Shown: piece after piece, positions 46,461 to 54,805 of the stretch
Numbering within the stretch: the stretch's first letter is position 1
Layout: each line of letters starts with the position of its first letter
Assembly (NCBI GenBank): GCA_003339415.1
Contig: PDHQ01000238.1
Location: 1-54,805 of the forward strand
Reading direction: 5' to 3'
From: Ophiocordyceps camponoti-saundersi (nom. inval.)
Lineage: Eukaryota > Ascomycota > Sordariomycetes > Hypocreales > Ophiocordycipitaceae
Length of the DNA stretch: 54,805 bases
Notes under the pieces: generated by a model
What the model was told of the DNA's origin: nothing
Databases searched by the model: none
Seen by the model: only the letters and a program-made list of their open reading frames with translations
Translations under genes and position numbers: made by a program

Positions 46461-49080
46461 AGGCGATTATCAAAGGCAAGCAGATTATTCGGGTTTCATG
46501 ATGATGATACCCGCCGGAGGGCGTTTGGGGCGGATTTCTTCGACTACCTTACCTACCTAGTCGCTAGATGATGACGCGAAGGTGCGCCTATGTACAATCT
46601 CGGGGCACAATAATGGGATTGTCGTATCCTAGGTACGGAAGGGATTGTGTGCTGCCCACCGCTCGTGTCGAGGGACCTGAGATGGTGTTTCGCGTCACGT
46701 CGAGGTGCCTACCTACCTACCTACCCAGGTAGTTTCGTAGTAAATAGGGGTCTCTGTCCCCCCTGCCGCCTTGATCCACGTAAGCCATCGTGAAAATTAT
46801 TCTCTTGGTCTCGTAGCCTTGCTCTCGCTGCTCTCTCTAACCTGGGAATGTGCGCTGTTGCCCAGCACACGGTACGTCCTTAGAGAGGAGTCAGGGTTGG
46901 GGCAGCTTTAATGGCAATAGTACAGTTCACAGTCTCCATTATTTCTTTTCCGCACGGGACGCTCGTTGACGACGAAGCTACCTACCTATCTAGGTACCTA
47001 GGTATCTCACAGTCCAGACAGATGTCACAGCTAAATGGTAGACAAGATGGGAAGAGATAACTGGTGTGGATGGGCAACAAGGCGAGATGGGAAACCAAAC
47101 GTCGGTACATACTATGAAGGGAAATATTCACCAAGGTAGTAGGTACCTGCACAAAATACACATATATGTATATATTCTTTGTCGGCAAGTTTGGCAGGGG
47201 AATAAGACGAATAGATTCGTACGTTCTTACCGAAGCACTGGGTCTGCCTAGTAGGTCTGTGAAACCAGGAGAGATGCGGTCCGCCTGGCCGGCCATGTGC
47301 GTTGTGGCGATAGGGAGTAACATGGCGACCTGCCCGGGCACTCAACGAGAACGAGGAAGAGAAAGAAAATAGCCAATCGATAAGAAATAGGAGATACCTT
47401 TTCTCTGAGGGGGGTCGTGATTGCTGGCCTCCTCCACGTGTCGGGTTCAGGCTACGCACCTTTTCCCCCATTTCACTGCAGCGAAGTACGACACTCGGAG
47501 GGTTGTGACTGGCTCTTTTTTTTTCTCTCCTGACTGTCTGCTTAGCAAGACGGGAAGAAGGGAAACCAAACTGCCTGAGTAGAGGTGATGCCACCGAAAT
47601 TTCCTTCTCCCTATTCGGGGTGAACATGGTGGTGACTCCTGACCAGCCTTTTTGGAAGGACGAGATTACGACCAACATCGAGTCTTCTTCTCCATCTCCA
47701 AGTATGTATGTATGTATTTCATCGGTCCGTAGGACGGTAGGTAGGTAGGCAGGTACAAGGCAGGTAGTGGGCAAAAGCTGGCTTTGGCCCCCTTCACACT
47801 CATCTACCCTTGACTCGTCTCTTTGGCGAGGGACAAAAGATACGAAAGATGGCGTCAGACCAAACAGTGTGCATCACGACATAACCTTGGAAGGGGGAAA
47901 GAAAATAGAAAACTAACAAAATTAGGTAAGAGGTAGCTACTGGCAATAGAGATGCCATAGAAAATCCTCCCTCTTTCCGTTGGCGGAATTCGGTCCCTAC
48001 GTATGCGGGGGAAGGAGGAGATCCTGGCCCCCGACTCAGGAGGGAATACGTGTCTAGATGGCAATACTGCTGTGCTTGGTCTCCGGGGCAGAGGAGAGAA
48101 AGGGTCAAGGGGGGGTCCCTGATTACTTCCCTGAATGTTTACCTCTACGCGGGGCAGCCCATGAAATCACTACTTGGGAGCTTCACATGGAAGCAAAGCA
48201 TCATTGAAGGTTCGAGATCAGGGAAGAACCCGATTCCAGGGTGTGACGATGGCTTGAAGGTATATTTTGACGGCGCCTCTGCAGATGTTTCCCAAGAGAT
48301 CTAGAGTCTTCCCCCGGGTGACGGGAGGGGGGGTGTCGAACCTGAAGTTTTAATATTCATTGTCCTCATCATGTCGAGACACCCCGCCTCTTCCACGCTC
48401 GTTCCACCCCCTTGGACGAACCTTGGACGAACTTTCCCTCTGGACCTTTCACGCCTCCCGCGGTATTCTCACTTGACTATCACGAGATGCCGGGGGTTCC
48501 GGGGGTTCCGGAGGTTCCGGAGACTCCATTAGGTGCATGAAGCGCCAGACAGAACTGGTGATGGCGTCTTTCCGCCCATCTGCTCGTCTATCCTCCCGCA
48601 AAGGTCGGTGAGAAAGCAGAGGAAAAGGTAAAAACACGGCCTAACGGGACGCAATCCCTGGCACGCTCCAACGAAAAAAAAAAGAGGTAGAGTTCGTCTG
48701 CCAGCGTCCTCATGCACGTACATGTATTTATTTCTCGTATCTTAAATTTTAGATTACTTCTGCTTGTTGCGAGCAAGCCACTGGTTGAGGCTTCGTCAAG
48801 GTTTGGACCTATGACTCCTCTCCTTTTCCTTCTTCCCCCCCCCCCTCGCGCCCCCGTTGGTGCATAGTGCCATGTTGTGATGGTTGAGTTGACTGGTTGA
48901 GTTGACTGGTTGACGGAAGGGTTGACGGGAGGGTTGACGATGCTGCGATTGCTCTATGAATGATATGAACGATAATGCCATTCCGCAACGTTACAACTGT
49001 AGAGCTATCTAGCCTCCAAAAAGGCGTATGTTGATGGCATAAGTCAGGTATAAGCGAGTTTATGTAAACTTGGGTGCTCG

Positions 49081-49168
49081 TAGGTAGGTAGGTAGGTAGG
49101 TAAGTACCTACCTAGGTAGGTAGGAAGGTAGGTAAGTACCTACCTAGGTAGGTAGGAAGGTAGGTAGT
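49081..49168. repeat. TAGG-type palindromic tandem repeat, 32-bp period
   Basis: A run of TAGG units leads into two copies of a 32-bp unit (starting 49101 and 49133) whose core TACCTACCTAGGTAGGTA is a perfect palindrome. Hairpin or cruciform formation is possible. Confidence 0.9.
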
Positions 49169-50303
49169 TGAGGACACGTATATACCTACCATAGCAACAT
49201 GTTTGAAAAGGACACGATGCAATTCACATGTTGTCGACAGCACAGTCCGGGTTCGTCATTTCAACAGCATCACCTGCCTTCCTGTCTCTTACACCCCCCT
49301 GTCGTCTAAGCAAGCTCCGTCTCGACTGGCTGAGGAAGGTGAAGAGAAGAAGTTTATTGCCCACCTTTTTAGCCTGCCTCAGAAGCCAGGGTTTATCAAT
49401 CGTAGAACTCTAAGTAAACAACACCGGTGACACGTAGGCGTGTCGGTGCCCGTGCACGGTAGACATTGCCTTGGTAGGAGTTGCCTGCTTACCTAGGTAC
49501 CTAGGTAGGCCTTTGGGCAAGACTTAAGATTTTGTCCGACTCTAGTCTTACGGATATCACCGCTTCAGCTTCACCGCTCTGGACGATTTCGTCTTAACTC
49601 AAGCCGTGATCGTGCCGTGTAAACATACCACCTGCTTCTTTGCCCTTTCCCCTTTTCCTCCTTTCCTTACTTTTTTTTTTTGATTGGGACACACTTATGG
49701 TTGATTGTAGGGAAAAGAGGGGGAAGCTTTGCGCGAGAACTGTGCCAATAAAACCTCTCTCTTTTCTCCCGTTGTTGCGTGTTCTTGTTGCTGTTGGTCA
49801 CTGCGATATTCGAATAGGAGCTGGCTGACCTTTCTCACGATAATTTCCGGGCATATAGCCTTACTGTTGCGGGCAAAAGAAACGCCGCTTCCTTCTGGTT
49901 CTGCGGCGGGCCGCAACGGACAAACGTACAGTAGGGAAAGAAGTGGGGTCCTACCGTGTCACTGTGTCAGGAAGTTATATACCTAAGAGCACACCCCCCC
50001 TCGCCACCCCACCTCCTCAGGATTGACCCCTAGCTATTAGTACTCAAGGCGGCAGGAGAGGGAGTGGGATCAAAAAAAAATGCTGTGAGTTACTAGGTAC
50101 CTACCTATTGTACCTATGCACTGGGTTTAGCACAACATATGCTCGTATGTGTATTTTCAGGTTGTACGTGCATAGTATGGATAACAATGCGGCTGAAAGA
50201 GGCATGGCCCCAGATCTCTCTCTCTCTCTCTCTCTCCGTCTCTCTCTCTATTCATTCTGTCTACCTACCTATCTGTCTCTCGCTCTCTTCCTCTGCCTCT
50301 CTG

Positions 50304-50322
50304 CCCCCCCCCCCCCCCCCCC
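50304..50322 (+). repeat. Poly-C tract
   Basis: Nineteen C in a row between CT-rich stretches, about 930 bp upstream of the Myb start codon. Length may be unreliable. Confidence 0.85.
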
Positions 50323-50880
50323 TCTCTCTTTTTCACTCACACCCCTCCCCCCCTTTGTTCTACTCCCCTGGTTCCTCCCCCTCTTTTCCTTCATAAATCA
50401 GGGGCCACCAGTCCTATCCATCTACTGCCGTGCACTAACCAGTAAATGTAGAATCAGCCTCGTTGCGTCTCCCCCCGAAGCTCGTCTGCTGTTTTCGTTA
50501 TCCGATCCATTGCCCGTCATTATCAGGACCCCTTCCCTCCCTCCCCTCCCCCCCCCATCCCCATCATACACGAAGGAGAGTTCCCCCCCCCCCCCATCAG
50601 TCACAGACTCACAGTGACTGCCTGCCTAGTGTCATGTACCCTTACGCCTCAACTCTGTTCAACTGTACAAGGTGGGTGTCTGCATCGAAAAAAGTTGCTT
50701 CATCCCACTTCGGGGGTTCTTTAAAAACAAGCTAATCTCATCTCTTCCGCCATTCCTAACTCTCGCAACGCTCTACGCACCCTCTTATATACATATACGG
50801 TAACTTTCTTTGCTTTTCATTAACGCTTGTCTTCGCTGGTGTAGAAATCCCCCCTCTCCCCCCCCCCCTCTCTCTCCCCC

Positions 50881-51140
50881 GTCCTCAAATCCTTTCTATA
50901 TAATCGCTGCTTTCCTTTCGACTCGACAGAGATTGCTACCTGTTCAACTCCCCTCCTCTCTGTTTCCCATCTACCCACCTCTCTCTCTCTGTCCTCTAAT
51001 CCTTCTATAAAATCGCAGCTTTCCTTTCGACGCGACAGAGATCGCTGCCCGTTCAACTTCCCCTCCCCTCTCTCTCTCCCCTCTACCCATCTCTCTCTCT
51101 CCGTCCTCTAGTCCTGCTATAAAATCGCTGCCCGTTCAAC
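50881..51140 (+). promoter_or_regulatory. Triplicated TATA-containing module before the Myb gene
   Basis: An imperfect direct repeat with a period of about 110-112 bp. Units start at 50881, 50991 and 51103, each beginning GTCCTCWARTCC and carrying a TATA-like box: CTATATAAT near 50895, then CTATAAAAT near 51005 and 51117. Units 1 and 2 then share TTTCCTTTCGACKCGACAGA and a GTTCAACT stretch; unit 3 lacks the part between two ATCGC words. The last TATA-like box lies about 130 bp from the ATG at 51249. Between units the sequence is CT-rich, as in strongly expressed fungal promoters. That each copy works as a core promoter is inference. Confidence 0.75.
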
Positions 51141-51248
51141 GGCATTCATAACCGTCTCTTTCTCTTTGATACCCTCTCACACACCCTCTTCCGACAACAA
51201 CAAGAACAACATCATCAATCTCATCTCATTTTCTTCATCATCGTTATC

Positions 51249-52337
51249 ATGAGTAACCCCCCAGGAGTTTATCAACGGGGACGTTTGGACGAGCCGTCTT
51301 ATTCTGATGGGGCTGTGCCTCTTCCTCCCTCTCTTTCGTGGCCTACCCCTAGGTCGTCTGATTATTCTGCCGGGTTTCCTGCCGCTTCTCTTGGGTTTCC
51401 TGCCGCTGTTTCCGGGCCTGCTGCTGCTTCTGCCGGGCCTGCTGCTTCTTCTGCCGGGCCTGCTGCTACCCCAGCTTCTGCACAGCCCACCGAGGAGCCT
51501 GAGGCTGCTTACAAAAAAGGCTCATGGGTCAAAAGCGAGGACGACAAGCTAATGGAACTGGTGGGAGATCAAGAGTCGCCGAATTGGGTCATCATCTCCG
51601 AAAAGCTGGCGACGCGCAACGCAAAACAATGTCGCGAGCGCTACCATCAAAATCTCAAGCCGGGATTGAACCACAGTCCCATCACGGACCGCGAGGGACA
51701 GATCATCCTTGACTTGGTCGAGCGCAACGGCAAGCGATGGGCCGACATCGCTCGTCAATTGCCTGGCCGAAGTGACAATGCCGTCAAGAACTGGTGGAAT
51801 GGCCACCAAAACCGTCTGAGACGTGCAGGAGAACGACGCTTGTCAACCACGGCAGAACAAGGACCGGCTTCGGCGACGCACCCAGTTACGCATTCACCAC
51901 CGATATATCTTCCGCCGGTACCTAACCATCGACCAATCGAGCTTCTTCACCCATGGCCCTTCCCGGAAGGAGGATTCGTAGCTGGGCCGCCGCTCCGTAC
52001 CAGACAACCGTGGCCTGTGGACGAGCGTTATACTCCTCGCTACATGCCTTCTCACGTGATGACCCTTTCTTCGAGCCCTACGCCTCGGCCGATGCTACCG
52101 TCCCCTTTGACGAGCCGTCGTCGGCTGCCTACCCCTTCTGGATCGCCACAATCGAATTATACGTTGTCGCCACGAGATGAGAGGCTTGAACTTGCACCGA
52201 TTGACGATATCTCGCCTCTCATCAATCGTGGCAACCGACCACGAGATTTCCGACTTCCTCCCTTGCGCCAACAACTTATGAATCATCGTTGGTCGCCTTA
52301 CGATCCGGCCCAGAGAAGAGAGGGATTCGTGTCTTAG
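51249..52337 (+). CDS. flbD: FlbD-like two-repeat Myb transcription factor
   Basis: DNA-binding regulator; the nearest known family member is FlbD of Aspergillus, which promotes conidiophore development (family knowledge, role here inferred). One exon, 362 residues. Residues 40-80 hold a low-complexity run of Ala, Pro, Ser and Gly with repeated SAGPAA units. The two Myb repeats are at about 89-138 and 139-190: KKGSWVKSEDDKLMELV, CRERYHQNLKP, GKRWADIARQLPGRSDNAVK and NWWNGHQNRLRR. The third aromatic of the first repeat is Tyr rather than Trp. The C-terminal half is Pro/Ser-rich, with no other domain. The start at 51249 follows a CT-rich leader and the TATA module. Confidence 0.9.
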   Translation: MSNPPGVYQRGRLDEPSYSDGAVPLPPSLSWPTPRSSDYSAGFPAASLGFPAAVSGPAAASAGPAASSAGPAATPASAQPTEEPEAAYKKGSWVKSEDDKLMELVGDQESPNWVIISEKLATRNAKQCRERYHQNLKPGLNHSPITDREGQIILDLVERNGKRWADIARQLPGRSDNAVKNWWNGHQNRLRRAGERRLSTTAEQGPASATHPVTHSPPIYLPPVPNHRPIELLHPWPFPEGGFVAGPPLRTRQPWPVDERYTPRYMPSHVMTLSSSPTPRPMLPSPLTSRRRLPTPSGSPQSNYTLSPRDERLELAPIDDISPLINRGNRPRDFRLPPLRQQLMNHRWSPYDPAQRREGFVS

Positions 52338-52570
52338 TCCGAAGGCAATTATGTACTAATGAGGTGCCTCCACCTTGGAGTGCCAGAGCTGGGTGCGTGA
52401 CAATTGTCAACGCGGAAGGAACGAAAAATAAGCCAAGATACCACCTACATACACATAAAAAAAAAAGAAAGACTTTATGCCAATCCATCCATTGTGTGCT
52501 GATCCGGAACAATCTGTTCATACATGCCACCACTAGCTTTGTTTACCAATTACCAGTATTACTGACGTGC

Positions 52571-52689
52571 CGCCTAGTAGGTACGTTAGTCCCCTGGTAG
52601 CACCTACCTAGTAGGTATTGACGCGAGCGGTAGTACCTACCTAGGTACCTAGGTTACAAAGGTAGGTAGGTACCTACCTAGTAGGTACG
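52571..52689. repeat. Cluster of TACCTA/TAGGTA palindromes
   Basis: Several CCTAGTAGGTA, TACCTACCTAGGTA and GGTAGGTAGGTACC words in about 120 bp, with alternating orientation, so the stretch can fold on itself. It belongs to the same repeat vocabulary as 49081-49168. Confidence 0.85.
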
Positions 52690-54720
52690 ATGAATGTGTG
52701 TGAGAGAAAAAGAAAAACAATAACGACTTTGCCTGAGTTACCGAGCCCGGCCGACCGTTGTGCTCTCTAGGCAAATCAGTTCCTTGCATAAGACATTAAT
52801 CGTCAGCAATTATACCTCGTACTTGGGTCGGCAGAAACGGTCTCTAGGTGAGCCGCTTAGGGGGCCTTTTAGGAGGGGCCCTTCTAGGTTCAGGTACTTA
52901 CGAATACCAGAGAGAAGTTTTCCAGAAAGGGAGGCTGGGGGAGGATGGGAGTCGGAGAGAGCCGTCTGATGAGCCACCTTCCTAGGTACCTACCCTCCTA
53001 CCTGGTGGAGCAGGAAGAAGCCAGGTTAGAAGCCAGGTACCTCCTAACAGGGAAGAATCCAAGTTGACACCCGGTAGCTGGTAGCCGGGTACTGGACGGG
53101 AGCAGGCGAGGAACGCTGTGCACAGACTAGCTCGCCGTTTTTTTGGACCCTATCGGTACAGCTGAAGAGGGGGCTTTTTTTCAAAAGGAGAGCATTCGTA
53201 CTATGTACGGATACCTGCTTTTTAGCTCGTAACGACCGAGACGGATTGAATGAGGGCGTTTTTTCGGCTCGGACCTTTTTTCTTTTTGTTTTGGTTTTGA
53301 TCGGGATTCATTTTCCCCTCTTTCTCTTGTGTCTGTGTGTCTGTCTTTCTCTTCTGTCCTTTCCTCTCCTTTCGCTTTCTTTGCTTACCTACCGAACCAT
53401 GCTCTTTTTTTTCTGTCATTCGCATCAAGTAAGTTATGCCAAGCGAGCTGCGAACGTACCTAGGTAGGTAGGTAGGTACGCATATGTATGTGGCTCTATA
53501 GTCCGTGCACCTGCCAGAAAAATATGCATAAAAGAAACAAACCACAAAAAAAACAAAAAAAAAGTGTAAAATGTCTTTACTATGATTTCTTTTATCTGTT
53601 TCTAAAAATGTGCAAAAGAAAATACATACATAGATGGGGGACAATTATCCTTTCCCCTACTCCTGTTTTTTTTTCCCCGTGCTTTCTTTCCCTACGCCCC
53701 GTCCTCCCTTTCGCTTGGATGGAAAGAAAATGTGCGCAAGTTGTCTTGCGATGTAGGGGTTGAAATTAGGTTGAGCGGCATACATACATAATCGGATGGC
53801 CCCAGAGATAATCCCGGTAGATCGCCCTGTGACGATCGACTGACATATCGGATGAATGGATGGGGAAGGAATGGGAGTGCGGGGGAGGGGCTCATCAATG
53901 GGGACAATGGGGTGGATAGGGCTGCTGATATCTTCACGCCCCCCCCCCCCCTGTTTTCTTAGTAGTTCTATAGCGAGTTAAACACAGTGCGCCTGCGGTG
54001 TCCCCGCTTCGCAGTATGTATGTATATCCCACCTATTATTATTTTTTAACGGAGGACGGGCCGGACTGTCTGGGCTGGCATATTTGTACCTAGGTAAGTA
54101 CCTACCTATGTACTACTAGTAGCAGGCGACGTACATAGTCCGTACAGACATATACGCAGAAGCATTCAGACCTTCTTTCCTAATCTTCAACACTCCGAGT
54201 AGCGTTCGAACTAATCCGTACCTGTGGTGTAACTGTGGGTCGCTGAGGGATCGTTGCAGACTTCTTCGGTGCAGGTGTCAGGGTAGGATGGTCTGTCAAC
54301 AGACGGGTCTAGAAGGAGACGGGGGATGTATGTATGTATATATTTCGTCAAGGGAAACAAAGGAGAAGCACTACCCACCTACCTACCCTTGATACCGTCT
54401 TTTACCTACCAAATATTCACAACCTGTACATATACACATGCATGCATATGCTCGTAATATCTGTCAACGGGGAGTTCTCAAATCCCCTCCCCCCTTTGGC
54501 CGTCCATCCGTCGCTCTCACCCGTTGCTATTCGTTTGCTCACCAGGCATAGCGGGAGGTAACTCTCTTGTTATTGAAGAAATAAGTGAGCTTTCCTACTA
54601 CTTAAGAAAACGTCAACAAGACTAGGAAAGTATGTTCTTTCATGTTATGCCGAGAACTCTCGCAATACGAAAAACCAATCGCAGCGGGGGCTTTAGGAGT
54701 TAAAGGAGGGGGGGTAGGAA

Positions 54721-54748
54721 GGGGGGGGGGGGGGGGAAGGGGGGGGGG
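54721..54748 (+). repeat. Poly-G tracts near window end
   Basis: Runs of 16 and 10 G separated by AA, close to the right edge. Together with the C-rich left edge they suggest that homopolymers limit contig length in this assembly. Confidence 0.85.
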
Positions 54749-54805
54749 TTGATGACCCTCGATTCGCGCAAGGTGGGCCGGGCGGCTGTCGGGCACCGGC
54801 AAAGG

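Larger units (their letters stand above)
46461..51248. other. Large intergenic region, repeat-rich, upstream of the Myb gene
   Basis: 4.8 kb without a supportable gene. It carries many TACCTACC/TAGGTAGG palindromes (for example 46707-46732, 46979-47005, 49489-49509, 50091-50107), a 32-bp tandem repeat at 49101-49168, a 9-bp GGGGTTCCG repeat near 48490-48520, GTTGA-rich repeats near 48880-48945, a CT run near 50217-50250 and a C run at 50304-50322. The last 370 bp are pyrimidine-rich and hold a triplicated TATA module. Confidence 0.6.
52338..54805. other. Intergenic region downstream of the Myb gene, repeat-rich
   Basis: 2.5 kb without a supportable gene. It contains the Myb 3' UTR, TAGG/CCTA palindromes at 52571-52689, 53456-53479 and 54086-54108, GTACGGA at 53205, TCCGTAC at 54139 and 54215, A-rich stretches near 53520-53570, and G runs at 54721-54736 and 54739-54748. 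Open frames up to 140 codons here are low-complexity. Confidence 0.55.

Noticed and set aside
48320..48345. tRNA B-box-like word GGTTCGACACC on the minus strand
   Set aside because: No A box or foldable acceptor stem at the right distance. Similar words near 10493, 15630 and 34769 fail in the same way.
49081..49168. CRISPR-like array
   Set aside because: Palindromic tetranucleotide repeats without spacers in a fungal genome; it is a simple tandem repeat.

Overview
The window is nuclear DNA of a filamentous ascomycete. The protein families, short spliceosomal introns (about 50-90 bp, GT-AG with CTGAC-like branch sites) and gene orders fit Sordariomycetes, probably Hypocreales; that placement is inference. 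I rebuilt 16 protein-coding genes, most by joining exons across several reading frames, and I see no convincing tRNA, rRNA, transposon or CRISPR array. The exon joins given below were checked for reading phase by hand; none has been checked against RNA.

Layout. 1-7663: no supportable gene; low-complexity, C/G homopolymers and TCCGTAC-type short repeats. 7664-22500: HRD1 ERAD ubiquitin ligase (+), glycogenin (-), a Mn-type cation diffusion facilitator (-), a monoglyceride-lipase-like hydrolase (-), a mitochondrial Mdl1-like ABC half-transporter (-) and calmodulin (-). 22508-34680: Tlg2 t-SNARE (+), a PPR-like mitochondrial protein (-), clathrin light chain (-), Rtt103-like CID protein (+), AP-1 gamma adaptin (+) and an OXNAD1-like oxidoreductase (+). 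34891-46460: an NCBP3-like RNA-binding protein (-), SRP72 (+), a Sec7+PH Arf exchange factor (-) and an unrecognised 372-residue protein (+). 46461-51248 and 52338-54805: repeat-rich intergenic DNA on both sides of a FlbD-like Myb regulator (51249-52337, +).

Theme. An unusual share of these housekeeping genes act in the secretory and endosomal pathway: SRP72 (ER targeting), HRD1 (ER quality control), Sec7/PH (Arf activation), AP-1 gamma and clathrin light chain (TGN coats) and Tlg2 (TGN/endosome fusion). Tlg2, clathrin light chain and AP-1 gamma lie within 11 kb of each other.

Most notable points: a probable assembly artefact around the 10-N gap, where the two flanks are degraded copies of one sequence; a triplicated TATA-containing module before the Myb gene; two separate short palindromic repeat vocabularies confined to intergenic DNA; a possible GC-AG intron; and a glycogenin site that is either a 76-nt intron or a frameshift. 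I found no clear new multi-gene system.
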